Origin: Carettochelys insculpta
Taxonomy: Eukaryota > Chordata > Testudines > Carettochelyidae
Assembly (NCBI RefSeq): GCF_033958435.1
Contig: NC_134139.1
Coordinates: 209,683,501 to 209,747,500, forward strand
Reading direction: 5' to 3'
DNA length: 64,000 nt
Position numbers and translations under genes: made by a program. Below, piece by piece: positions 42,450-53,274 of this stretch; the stretch's first letter is position 1, and the number at the start of each line of letters is the position of its first letter. The notes under the pieces are model-generated. The model worked only from the letters and a program-made list of their open reading frames with translations, was not told the DNA's origin and did no database searches.

Positions 42450-43550
42450 TTAAAGGAATATTGATAAATTGGATTACTGGGCTATAGACAACAGAATGAA
42501 ATTCAACAAAGACATATATGAGGTGCTACACTTAGGATAGAAAAAACAAATACAGAATGGGGGACAGCTGGCTTGGCAGCAGCACTGCTGAAGAAGTCCT
42601 GGTAGTTGTGTTGAATCACAATCTAAATCTGAGTAAATAATGGAATCCTTTTGAGAGAAGAAAAAAAATGGCAAACGCTATCTTGGGTTGTATTAACAGA
42701 GGCAAAGCCTGCAAGTCACAGGAGGTGATAGTACCACTCTGCTTGGCACTGGTTAGGCCTCAGCTGGAGTACTGGAACCAATTTTGATCACCAGTTTATA
42801 GAAAGGATGTGGAGAAACTCGACAGGAGAGCAACAATCAATCAAAGGAATGGAATGCAGCCATATGAGCAAAGGCTGAAGGAACTCGGGTATGTTTAGTT
42901 CGAAAAGAGGAGATTGAAGGTGGGGATGGGGACATGATAACAGTATTTAAATATTTGAAAGGCTGCCATACAAAAGATGAAGAAAATTTATTCTCTTTGG
43001 TCACATAGGGGAGGACAACAGGTAATAGGTTCAAACGACAGCATAGTAGCTTTAGATTAAATCTCAGGAGAAACTTCCTACCTGTAAAAACTAAAAAGCA
43101 GCCAAGCAGCACTTTAAAGACTAACAAGATAGTTTATTAAGTGAGCTATTAGATGAGCCATATGGTCTGGCTATGGTCTGAAGAAGTGGGTCTGTCCCAC
43201 GAAAGTTCACCTAATAAATTATCTTGTTAGTCTTTAAAGTGCTACTTGACTGCTTTTTTGTTTTGATAGTATATAGACTAGCACGGCTTTCTCTCTGTTA
43301 CTTTCCTACCTATAAGAATTGTAGGGCAATGGAACAGACTGCCTGGAGAAGTCATGGAATCTCCTTCAAGGGAGATTTTCAAAAAGAATCTGAAGAGCCA
43401 TCTGTCTTGGATGGTTTAGACACAACTGTGTAACTCCTAGAGTAAGGCTCTTTTGAAGCAGAATCTGTCTGTAATTCTAGCTCCATCTTGGGAGAGGGTT
43501 AGTAGATGACACTTGTGACCCTTTCTAATCCTGTGATTCCATGATTCACC
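42450..43550 (+). mobile_element. Decayed CR1 LINE split by a Penelope-type insertion
   Basis: Broken frames give CR1 RT C-terminal text: 'MKFNKDIYEVLHLG'-like near 42495-42540, then a stretch matching 'VRPQLEYW' near 42750-42775. After the inserted segment, 'RNCRAMEQTAWRSHGISFKG' (about 43315-43375) follows. The 3' end is near 43490-43550. The element reads continuously if 43093-43300 is ignored. Confidence 0.75.
43093..43300 (-). mobile_element. Penelope-type foldback insert with target duplication
   Basis: About 205 bp with inverted ends: 'agcactttaaagactaacaa' near the left and 'ttgttagtctttaaagtgct' near 43224-43243. It is flanked by a slightly diverged direct repeat, 'cttcctacctgtaa' (43074-43087) and 'ctttcctacctataa' (43301-43315). 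The hairpin GTGGG-TCTGT-CCCAC plus GAAA (43186-43204) follows CTGAAGA, a degenerate hammerhead-like core. The same family occurs at 26985-27490. Confidence 0.7.
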
Positions 43551-43555
43551 TCTGA

Positions 43556-44785
43556 ACTGTACAGCGTTCTACAGAACCTTTCCATCATCTCTTACTAGGG
43601 AATTTCTCAAGCCCAGACTTCTCCTAATCCTGGCATGAAAGTGCTCTACTGTTGGACCTTCCACAAAGGATGGCTAGAGGGGTGACTCTTTGTCAGTGGC
43701 TATTAGCTCACTACCCCTAAACATCACAGAAAAACTTAGGGGAGGAGCCGGTGACAAGGTGCACATATACTAGGGAGACACGTACAGTATAATAGTCCGG
43801 ATGGACAAGACTTCCCAATTCTGGTACCAAGCAGGAGAGTTGTCCTGCAACACAGGAATTTATTCAGCATGCATGATCCCTTGCACATGGAGGAGCTTCA
43901 TTTAGGTATTATGCCTGCCTGAGGCACACTTCCTCCCAGTGCACATTAAAGCCAATTATCACTGCACTGACCCTCTCCTGGGCCTAAGCATTCATGCTAA
44001 AATATTGCCCTAAGAACATGAATAGCTTAGGTGGATAAAATTCTGATCACAATTTCATGGTAGATTCAGGCATTGCAGTCAAGTGATCTGAAATTTTTGC
44101 CTTAAGGAGAGCATTACTTAGACCAGCTTCCATCCAAGATGTAATAACAGAGATTATCAAGATGTGCAACTTCAGATGCCTTCTCAGCTCTGACCAAGAG
44201 TAATTGCAAACCCAGTACTGTAGGGACCATCTTCTTTGAGAATAACACACATTATGGTTTCATTGTTAATGCTTTTCTGACTTACATCCTTCCTGTGAAA
44301 TATGAGCTCCCCTTCTTTTAATGCGTTCAGATGTTCTGATGCTGTTGCTAGAGTCTGTGCTTCCACTTTTACTCAGGTAAACAGCATTCTTACATGTAAA
44401 CTCTTCCACATTTTGACTTTCTATCTGTAGACAGTTTATATTGTTTAAAAAAAACAAACTCAGGAAATTCAACTTTTCAAGTCACCTGTGATAAGAAAAC
44501 ATTGTGTATGGCTGAATTACTCATAAATTAGGGAATGACAGAATTATATCGTGTCCACAGCCTTACCTCTGCATCCTGCTGCTAATGCGTCATGGCAGTC
44601 TTTTTAATTAACGAACACAATCTAGTTATTTATTGACAAAATATAATCTCTCTCTTGATGGTCACTCAATTACGAGTAGGATGTCTTCATGTCACCCTTC
44701 TATTTGAGATTTCGTTGATGGCTGACCAGCCCGATTCTGGAGCTGCAGGTCTTATCACTGAAGGGACAGGTGTTGATTGCTGTTG
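43556..44785. other. Intron, no recognised feature
   Basis: Unassigned sequence. A 68-codon and a 67-codon minus-strand frame near 44050-44470 have no signature. Confidence 0.4.
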
Positions 44786-44789
44786 GAGG

Positions 44790-45645
44790 GGTTCAGGACA
44801 ATTTTTGCTCTTTTTTTTTCTCTTGTCTGCACTGTGGTGGGACCTCTGAAATTGTGCCACCCTCTCACAGATTACCGCTCTCCACTGGGGATGGTCCTGG
44901 GCAAGATTCTCCCAGTTGTCAACATCGATGCTACACTTTTTTCATATGTGCCTTCAGCATGTCCTTGTACCACTTCTGCTGGCCCCCAACGCTCCTCCAT
45001 CCTTCCTCCAACTTGGAAAACAGAATCTGTTTTGGGAGATGTTGATCAGACATCCAGACCAGATGACCAGTCCAGCAAAGTTGTTGGTGAATGATAATGG
45101 CTTCAATGCTGGTCATGTTCAACTCTTCCAGGATGCTAGTGTTCATGTGCCTATCCTCGCAAGAGATATTTAGGATTCTCCTGAGGCAGTGTTAATGATA
45201 TTGTTCAGGTGCCTTCAAATGGTACTTGTAGGTTGTCCAGGTTTCACATGCGTACAGTAGCGTTGGAATAACCACTATAAGGAGCTTTGTCTTGGCATAG
45301 ATGTCCCAGTTCTTGAAGATCCTTTGTCTTAGGTGGGCGAAAGCAGAGCTTCACAGCTCAGATGATGCTGGATTTCTGCATCAACGTCAACTTTAGCAGA
45401 AAGATAACTTGCAAGGTACGGACAATACTTCACATTTTCCATCAGTTTTCCATTGACTTCAACAGAGGGTACATGGGATTGTCCTGTCATTGAGGGTTGG
45501 TGGAGAACCTTGGTCTTTTTGATGTCCAGCCTGAGGCCAATATTATTGTATGCTTGGGAGAAGGTGCTTAAGATGGTCTGAAGGGCTATGGGAAAAAGAA
45601 CAGCAATATGCCTATATTCATAGGCCAATGTGTGTCACGTGATTA
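44790..45645 (-). mobile_element. Non-LTR retrotransposon RT C-terminal region, antisense
   Basis: On the minus strand, 'LQTILSTFSQAYNNIGLRLD' and 'IKKTKVLHQP' (about 45500-45580) give the end of the RT palm. After a broken stretch, 'WTGHLVWMSDQHLPKQILFS' and 'GGQQKWYKDMLKAHMKK' (about 44935-45075) give the C-terminal tail. The order is correct for one element with several frameshifts. It is a different lineage from CR1; the clade is not assigned. The 3' end lies near 44790. Confidence 0.75.
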
Positions 45646-45649
45646 GGAC

Positions 45650-48100
45650 CTCCCATTTCCAAGTATGCACTAGCAAACTGAGTAATCTCCAGTTTTAGGG
45701 CTTGATGTAGCTATCTCTTTATATGCATCCAATAGTCAGGCTTTACAACATGACCTTTCTCAGACCCCCAAGACAGATGCTATAACACAAAGGCTGAAGG
45801 GGCTTCTTTGGGTTGGCTCCACAGTAACATGGTTATCAGAAAGGCAGTGCTAACTTTAGGAAGCAGGGTGCAAAACCTTCCAGCATTAGAGAGCTTACAA
45901 GTTAAAGGGATGAAGATGTCAACTGAGAAGCCTGAAAACAAAACCAAGGTAATTTTGAAAGATAAAAATGGCTTTGTCTTGTTTAATAGAAGTAATCTGG
46001 AAACCTTTTGAAAATTAAAATTGTAAGATTCCTGGGAACCTCTGCAAATAAGAGAACAAACCCAGTGGGATTAATAAGGAAATCCTAGATGTTGGTGGAG
46101 AGAGCAGTGTACCGTGATGGATGCTGTTCTTGTGTCCTCACAAGAGGCCCCGCTGAAGGCCCTATAAATATGAAAAGGGTGGATGAAAGCAAAAATATTA
46201 GGCTTTGAAAGAAGCTGCAGAAAAAGGCATTCTATGTGGTAGCCAAGATTTGATTGGTTCCTGATCCTAGCTCTGCCTCCTGCAGCCAGGGGGAAAGAAA
46301 GGAATGAAAAAAATGTTTCATGGTTGAAAGAGTTGCAGTGTTGTGCAGAGGTACAGACCCTTTTCTTTGGTGGTCTCAAATCTGCAACTGAGCTCCTGAA
46401 AAAATCGGAGCAGGTGGTGTGCAAAGTCAGTCCCATGTGGACACTGATGGAGGAGGACTTCAGCTATGTGGTGGTTGCCATGAGAAGGTAAGAATTTCCC
46501 AACAGCTAACACAGTTATTTCCTGGTCTAAGAATAGAGAAAAGCTGTCAAGTCTCAGATGTCACTATGTGATAACTGCTGACAAACACTGATTTTCTACA
46601 AGCAAACAGTGGGTGCGACTAACAGAAGAGTCACTATGGTCTGGCCATGCTGAGCTTTCTCTTGCCTTTTACCTTTTCTGTTCTATAGTTCACTGAAAAT
46701 TGTTTTCCAGATACTCTTCTCTCTGCAGGAGACACAATGTTGAATTCTGCAGTGTGTGTGTGTGGGTCTCATCCTCCCTAATGTGTAAGGAGGAACATAC
46801 AAAAAATGTTATTTTTTGTCTGTTGCAAACTATCAGAAGTGTTCATCATTTGTGTCCTCTTCCCCACTCAACCATCGACCCCCCAGAATGGAGGCCACTT
46901 CCCTCTTTATCAGCTCGCCAAGTCTGTTGTGTGTACTGTACTTAAATGTTCATTTTCTGTCTGAAAATTGCTTCGGCTTATCCCTGGGTTGAATAAATGA
47001 TATTAATGTTTCAGAAGAGCAAATTTAAGTGTGAACACAGTGAATTATGGGAGCAGCTGGGCGATACAATATGGCACTCAGGAAAGAAGGGTAGATGCAC
47101 CAGGCTTAGACTAGACATCTATCTATCACTGCTTTAGAAGGAGTGAAATCAACCTAACCCAGTGGTGAGGTACTACTCGCATGTTGCACTGAGGATCCCT
47201 TCCAATCCTAATGGGTCTCCGTTACCTAGAAACTAGCCATTTACATCAGTAGACCAGCCCTTGGGAAGTCAAACTGGGACTGTTTCAAAGAGAGAGCTCA
47301 ACTTTGAAGATCACTGAACGCACTCCTTTATTTATTGCCAGGCAGGAGTTTTTGTTACACACAAGTTAATCATTATGGGGAGGTTTGTGTGAGCATTACC
47401 ACGAAACCTCACCCATCTTTTCAGGGGGCTTAGACAATAAGTCTTAATAATTTGCTCTGGCCTGTAATTTAGTTTGCTGTAGGAGGCCGAGGGGGAGAGA
47501 GTGGCAGGGGGAGTGAGAATCATGTTTTTTTTTAAACCATATTAGCTGGTTTTAATTTATACTAGAATTTAAAAAGAAGTTTGCCAGTAAGGCAGCTTCT
47601 GAATCCTTCCTGTACACTATTCTGCTGCCTGCCTCACTCTGCGTGTTTTGCTCTACACCACAAATGAAGGTTGCAGTGGCAGCCCCTACTTTCAGATTTC
47701 CTGTGTCAGAACCCAAGTGTTATTTAAATGTATTTCTGTATATCTAATTTAATTGTGATTCTGCACAATTAAATACAAACCTTTCAATGTGACAGACAAT
47801 ATACTGCCTAATAATCTCATCGACGCTGTCTGCTCTTTTCACTCCAGCAGTTGATTAGACAGCTGTGCTGTTTTAAAGAAGCCAGTGTTAACAAAGGCCC
47901 AAAATAGAACATTGTTGGGTTTTTCTGGAGGTGGGGGAAGTATTTTTACACACACAGACGTTATACTATATATTGCTGTCAGAATGCCAGAAATACATTC
48001 AAAAATATGCTCTTCTGTTTGTCTAAAGTACCTTTCTCATGCTGTTTTCTGAGCAATATGTGAGCAGTGATTCTGAAAATTGGTAATGAAGAGGACAGAG
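45650..48100. other. Intron, no recognised feature
   Basis: About 2.4 kb without recognised repeats or exons. A GT-repeat of modest length is at 46749-46763. Confidence 0.45.
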
Positions 48101-48225
48101 TTTGTTTTATTTAAACATGCTGCAGCAAAATGAAGGTAATTGTCCACACAAGCCATCTGCTACCTGGCTGCCTTCCATGTGCTTGGGAGACAGAAAATGT
48201 ATGGATAAAGTGTCTCTTTCATTCC

Positions 48226-48239
48226 GTTGCCATGATAAC
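48226..48239. promoter_or_regulatory. RFX-type X-box candidate
   Basis: GTTGCCATGATAAC is close to the symmetric RFX site GTTGCCATGGCAAC. It lies in a repeat-free stretch (about 48100-48400) of mixed AT-rich homeodomain-like words, which could be a conserved intronic enhancer. Conservation cannot be tested here. Confidence 0.35.
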
Positions 48240-48443
48240 AGCCCTGCTTTAGATTTTAGAGGGCGGGCTTATTAATGCTTCAGAAAGGTTATTAGTCTGC
48301 TGAAGTAATAAGCTTTTTATGCGTTCCTTTATGTGGTTGTTCTTGTACATTTTACTGTAAAGCGTAAAAAGGAGACAGGAAGCTTAAGGCCTGTTTAAAG
48401 AGTTAGCCATGGCTAATGTGCCACAGAAGGCAACAAAACCCAG

Positions 48444-49165
48444 GTTCCATACATAAGAATGGCTACAGTATATCAGACCAAAGGTCCCTCTAGCCCAGGA
48501 TCCTGTCTTCTGACAGAGGCCAGTGCCTGATGCCCCAGAGGGAGTGAACAGAACAGATCATCATAAAAGCGATCCCTCTCCTGACTTCCATTTCCAGCCT
48601 CTGACAAACAGAGGCCAGGGACGCCATCCCTGCCCAGCCTGGCTAATAGCCATTGGTGGACCTACTTCCTTGAATTCTCTTCTGAGCCCTGTTAAAGTTC
48701 TGGTCTTCGCCAGTTCCTCTGACAAGGAGTTCCACAAGCTGACCATGTACTGTGTGAAAAGAAAAACTTCCTTTTGTTAGTTGTAACCCTGCTATTCATA
48801 CAGTAGGGTTGCAACATTCATGCGGGTTTGGTGCTCAGAACCCACACACATGTTGATTTTCGTGAATATGGGGGGGCGTGGCTCAGAGTTGTGGGGCTGC
48901 GGCGGCTGCTGGCACTCCTGCCCAGGCCCCCAGGGAAGCGGTGGCTGCCGATGCTCCCCACTGGAGCCCTGGGAAGTGGTGGCTGCCAGTGGTCCTGCCC
49001 AAGGCTCCGGGGAAGTGGTGGCTGCCAGCGCTCCCCGCCCCAGAGCCCGTGAAGCAGCCACTCGTGAATAATTGATTTCACGAACGTCAAGTTCTCAAGT
49101 GTGGGGACCTTGCTGTAATTTCATTTGGTGACCCCTAGTTTTTTTTTTTGTTATGGTACAGGAAT
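48444..49165 (-). mobile_element. LINE 3' end, antisense, split by a TA-flanked DNA element
   Basis: Read in antisense, the text 'gaccaaaggtccctctagcc' through 'ggctaatagccattggtgga' is the complement of the LINE 3' end seen at 39238-39440. It continues to 48798 and resumes at 49118 with 'atttcatttggtgaccccta'. The copy is old but recognisable. Confidence 0.8.
48801..49115. mobile_element. Tc1/mariner-type (pogo/Tigger-like) MITE
   Basis: The 315-bp insert is flanked by TA at 48799-48800 and 49116-49117. The ends CAGTAGGGTTGC and, in complement, CAGCAAGGTCCC are imperfect inverted repeats. The interior has three tandem units of about 40-50 bp around 'gggaagtggtggctgcc'. A TA target and CAG-starting ends fit pogo/Tigger elements. 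It carries no transposase; open frames of 74-90 codons are cargo. Confidence 0.75.
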
Positions 49166-49727
49166 AAAAGTATTAGAACTGATTTGGGAGGATCTCTAAA
49201 TATTCCCATCTTACTGATCTTAGCTTCAGAATGAAACATTTAGTTCGGAGTAAGTATGTTTGTTTATGAACTCGAGATTGGATGATCTTGTGGACATATA
49301 CCAGTACACGTACATAAAGGGATGGCTTCACTTGTTGGGTCGAAAAAAGGAAATTTTCTCCTGTACATTTCCCATTAACGTCAATAATGTTAGTGTTGTA
49401 AAATGAAGAATTAAAAACACAGTTGACAACACGTATCTGCATTCAGAAATGTGAAGAATTGAAAGAGGGATGTGTTTGTCATAGTTGCACCACCAAGGCA
49501 GACACCTGGTTCTGTACATCCCGTCCCAGCCTTGTGCTTCATGCACAGTGCTGATACTGTCACTCACTACGAGGCAGAGCTGGGGGCTGCACTGCTAGGT
49601 GCCATTCCTCAGATAAGACTTTACTCTGAGGTCACGTCCACCAGCTGCAGAGCTGAACTTTAACTTTTCCATGTCCCTTTTAGCTACCTGGGGAGTAAGT
49701 CGCATGCCCTTACCAAGATGCCCTGTA
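49166..49727. other. Intron, no recognised feature
   Basis: Unassigned spacer between two repeats. Confidence 0.4.
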
Positions 49728-49906
49728 ATGCTACATCTGCACAGCAGTGTTGTTTTGAAATAGTCCATTCCAGAATAGCTATTCTGAAATAGCTTATTTC
49801 AAAATAACACAGCTATACACAAGAGTCAGAGGGGTAGCCAAGTTAGTCTGTATCTTCAAAAACAACAAGAAGTCCTGTGGCACCTTACAGGCTAACAGAT
49901 ATTTTG

Positions 49907-49944
49907 GAGCATGAGCATTCATGGGCAAAGACCCGCTTCGTCAG
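49907..49944 (-). ncRNA. Hammerhead-like motif, left arm, degenerate
   Basis: On the minus strand it reads CTGACGA, hairpin, GAAT, GC-TCAT-GC, TC. Two core positions differ from CTGATGA...GAAA. It is the inverted partner of the motif at 50628. Confidence 0.4.
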
Positions 49945-50627
49945 ATGCATGGGTTGGGGTTACAGAGGAGGGTTTAAATATATGGGCTTATGAAAAGGAG
50001 GGAGTCACGGTCAAGGGGAGAGCCAGAGCTGGCAAGGTCTGTTCAGTCATGGAGAATGTGGCCCATTATCAGCAGTTCTCCTACAGGTTTTTGTATGTTA
50101 CCATTCCTGATGTCTGATTTGTGTCCATTTATTCTTTTATATATAGACTGTACAGTTTGGCCAATGTGTATTGCAGTGGGGAGTTGCTGGCACGTGATGG
50201 TGTATAATATAACACTTCAGTCTCCCTGGGCACTCAGTAACAGATTTAAAAGTAGCCATCCGGCAACAAAAACACTTTAAAAACAGACTCCGAAGAGAAA
50301 CTACAGAGCTGCAATTAGTTTGCAAATTTGACACTATAATCAAGGATTGAACAGAGACTGGGAGTGGCTGGCCAATTACAAAAGCAGTTTCTCTGCTCTT
50401 GATGTTCACACCTGCACATTAGTTGCTGATAATGGGCTACATCCCACCTGACTGAATTGACCTGATTTCTCCTCTCTTGATGTTCACAACTCCACATTAA
50501 CTACTGATAATGGACCACATCTTCCGTGATTGAACTTGTCAACTCTGGCCCTCCCCTTTACTGCAGCTGCCTCCTTTTCATAAGCCCATATATTTAAACC
50601 CTCCTCTGGAACCACCCACTCATGCAT

Positions 50628-50665
50628 CTGGTGAAGCTGGTCTTTGCCCACAAAAGCTTATGCTC
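50628..50665 (+). ncRNA. Hammerhead-like motif, right arm, degenerate
   Basis: CTGGTGA, a weakened hairpin (GCTGG opposite CCCAC), AAAA where GAAA is expected, then GC-TTAT-GC and TC. The order is kept but core bases are changed, so cleavage is not expected. Confidence 0.4.
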
Positions 50666-50999
50666 CAAAATATCTGTTAGCCTATAAGGTGCCACATACG
50701 TATGCATTTCAAAATAGCATGTCTGGACATAAAGTGCCTATTTCAAATAGTGCCACTGGGTGCCATTGTTGGTTATTTCAAAATAGTGCTATTCCACGTC
50801 TTAGCATACCTATTTCAAAATAGCTATTTCAAAATAGGCATTATTCCCCTGCAATGAAGTTTATGAAATTCAAAATAACATACTTGCTATTTTGAATTTA
50901 TTTCAAAATAGCATGTGCGTAGTGTAGATGCTCACAAAGTTATTGCAGAATAACAGCTGTTATTTTGAAATGACTTCCCTGTGTAGATGTATCCTCAGT

Positions 51000-51490
51000 G
51001 ACTTGTGTTTTAATGGGCGTGAGCTACTGCTGGCTATAGAGTGGCTGTTGTATTTGGCTGCCTAATTAGTCTCTTCCCAGTATTTCTAGTTTCTTTGTGG
51101 GACCTGAGGCTGACATTTTATCAGACTGACTTTGTGGACGTTTGACTTCCGAGCTGTACTTAAATGTCAGGTAGTTTTAAAAGAAACTGTGTTGGAGCAC
51201 ATGTGTTTGCACATAAACTTTTATTTTTCTCCTTTACCCCCAAGGCATTTCAGACCAAACAACCCAGTCTTCATTCATGCACTTCTTCCACTGCCCTTCA
51301 CATCTCTGAATAGCAGAGCTTTTTTGTCAGTGAAGAATTGCCTTAAATTACAGTACACCACAACTTATTTTTGTAACTTTCACACAAATTGATTGTACTT
51401 AGTATTATGTAATATTTCTCTTGTGCTAGTACCCTGACCCACTGTGGTAGGTATGCTATGTACCAGTATGTGTGCATGTGTGGCGTGCCT
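51000..51490. other. Intron, no recognised feature
   Basis: Unassigned spacer between two Penelope-type repeats. Confidence 0.4.
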
Positions 51491-51574
51491 GTATCAGAGA
51501 GGTAGCTGTGTTAGCCTCTATCTTCAAAAACAACAAGAAGTCCCGTGGCACCTTACAGGCTAACAGATATTTTG

Positions 51575-51612
51575 GAGCATAAGCTTTCATGGGCAAAGAT
51601 CCACTTCATCAA
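51575..51612 (-). ncRNA. Hammerhead-like motif, first core base changed
   Basis: On the minus strand: TTGATGA, hairpin (GTGGA opposite CCCAT, weak), GAAA, GC-TTAT-GC, TC. The GAAA and terminal TC are intact, but the first C of the core is T. Confidence 0.45.
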
Positions 51613-51887
51613 ATGCATGAGTGGAGGGGGGGTTCAGAGGAGGATTTAAATGGCGGGGGTCTCAGTAAAGGTAAGGGCCAGAGCTGACAGGTTCTATTCA
51701 GTCTGATAATGGGCTACATCCCCCAATGAACTGTCTTGTTTTCTCCTCTCTTGATGTTCACTACGCCATGTTAACTGCCGATAATGGGTCATTTCTACCC
51801 TGACTGAATAGACCTTGTCAGCTCTGGCCCTCCCCTTAACTGACACCCCCTCTTTAAATACTCCTTTGAAACCCCCCATTCATGTAT

Positions 51888-51925
51888 CTGACGATGTGGG
51901 TCTTTGCCCACCAAAGCTTATGCTC
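51888..51925 (+). ncRNA. Hammerhead-like motif, degenerate
   Basis: CTGACGA, good hairpin (GTGGG opposite CCCAC), CAAA instead of GAAA, GC-TTAT-GC, TC. Two core changes make activity unlikely. Confidence 0.4.
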
Positions 51926-51973
51926 CAAAATCTCTGTTAGTCTATATGGTGCCATAGGACTTCTTGTTTTTTC

Positions 51974-53270
51974 TGACTCTAAACTTACAACACAGGAGAC
52001 AAAATCAGAGCAAGGATAGAGTGGGTTACAATACACAAACAAGCAATCAGAGACTGGGCAGATACATGGCGTTATAGACACTGGGGAAGAGTAATACTAG
52101 TATATGATGCTTTAGCTGTTTTCCTTTTTCATATGCATATTTTTAATTTACGAAAACTTGTTTAGTGGGGGTGGAGACTGCAGGAATCACAGAAGTTCAG
52201 GATAATAGGGAGGAAAGGGGATTATTTGAATGAAAGATTTGTGAATAAATGCTGGGTGGATACTATTATTTTTGCTACTGCTTTTCTACATCTTTTTTTG
52301 CTTTATTTTTATTCTGTTCCTGATGTGAAGGGGAGGAGGGGAGGCTGACGTACAAAACAAGTGAATAGCAGCCAAATATTTGTTTTCGTAGGTTGAAAGT
52401 CTCAGACAGACAATGTTTGGGAGTGGAGAGGAAGATTTTGTAGTGCAGGAAAATGTGTGAGGCAAAAGATTATCGTTTAGCAAGTCGTTATACAGAAACA
52501 AATGCAAAGGGTGAGTAAGCAAGTTGGGTTTTACCTTCTCTGGATGAGAAATCCCAAGCAATAAGCGGAGTTGAATTAAACACTTGCAAGTAGATATTCA
52601 TAGGGTAAAATCCACCCCACAAAGTCTCCTATGAGTTGGCTTTTTCATAAATTAAATAGATTTTGCTGTGGAAGTCTTTAACTGTAGGGCATTTTTCCAA
52701 CCCTTGAATCATTTTTGTGGCTCTTTCCTGCATCCTCTCCAGATTTTCAACATCCTTTTTGAAATGTGAACACCAGTGTGTAGTATTTCAGTCTTTGTCT
52801 CTCAGATGCCATATAGAAAGGGAAAGCCACCTCCCCACTTCGACTTCCTACCCCCAATGCATCCAAGTAAAAGCTCCCCAACTCAGTGATGAGTCCTTCT
52901 TACACACTAATTTTGTCAGTAAGACTTTTCTTTATCCATTTATCTTATGTTTTCTAGATATTGTATAGGGTGATTTTTAGAAAGAAAATCATGTGATACG
53001 TAGTCACACAACTTACAAAAGTCAAATTATATTCCTTCTACAGTTACCGGTATCAAACAACAAACATATTCTTTCCCATGAGTGAATGAAGTCAGGTTTG
53101 TTTGTCAAGACCTATTTTTCATGGAACCACATTGACTGCCATTCACTGTTTTGCTGTCCTTCCATTCTTTATCTGTGTAACCTGTATTACCCATTCCATT
53201 TTTTCCCTGCAACTGTGGTTAGGCAAACCTCTCTGTGTCATCGTCTGCCATTTTTTAATATTGCTGAACC
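51974..53270. other. Intron, no recognised feature
   Basis: A piece near 52665-52760 ('atttttccaacccttgaatc', then 'atcctctccagattt') resembles an eroded CR1 antisense C-terminal region (compare 54555-54600). The rest is unassigned. Confidence 0.35.
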
Positions 53271-53274
53271 ACAA

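Larger units (their letters stand above)
49820..50697. mobile_element. Penelope-like element remnant, head-to-head inverted
   Basis: The two ends are inverted copies of about 200 bp ('ggcaccttacaggctaacag' at 49880-49899 against 'tgttagcctataaggtgcc' at 50675-50693). Minus-strand text near 50075-50160 reads 'GQTVQSIYKRINGHKSDIRN' then 'GNIQKPVGE'. This is the GIY-YIG endonuclease region typical of Penelope-like elements. Plus-strand text near 50231-50330 reads 'HSVTDLKVAIRQQKHFKNRL' then 'RRETTELQLVCKFDT', the segment that normally follows it. The two halves face each other, so the 5' part has been inverted relative to the 3' part. Stops and a missing middle make it inactive. Confidence 0.75.
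49728..50996. mobile_element. Inverted-repeat DNA element rich in ATTTCAAAATAG words, hosting a Penelope-type insert
   Basis: The left end 'atgctacatctgcacagcag' is mirrored by the right end 'ctgtgtagatgtatcctcag' (50979-50998). On both sides of the inserted piece (49820-50697) the word ATTTCAAAATAG and its complement recur, at least six times on the right side. Without the insert the element would be about 390 bp, similar to the one at 26360. No transposase is encoded. Confidence 0.7.
51491..51973. mobile_element. Penelope-type foldback unit with two opposed hammerhead-like motifs
   Basis: The left half ('gtatcagagaggtagctgtg' to about 51660) is the inverted copy of the right half (about 51780 to 51973). 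The middle has the 3' untranslated-like text 'gataatgggctacatccccc'. There is no coding text. It is the same family as 49820-50697, but with the coding part deleted. Each arm has its own hairpin motif (51575-51612 minus, 51888-51925 plus). Confidence 0.7.

Noticed and set aside
46740..46770. GT-rich microsatellite
   Set aside because: Too short to be of interest, only a few units.
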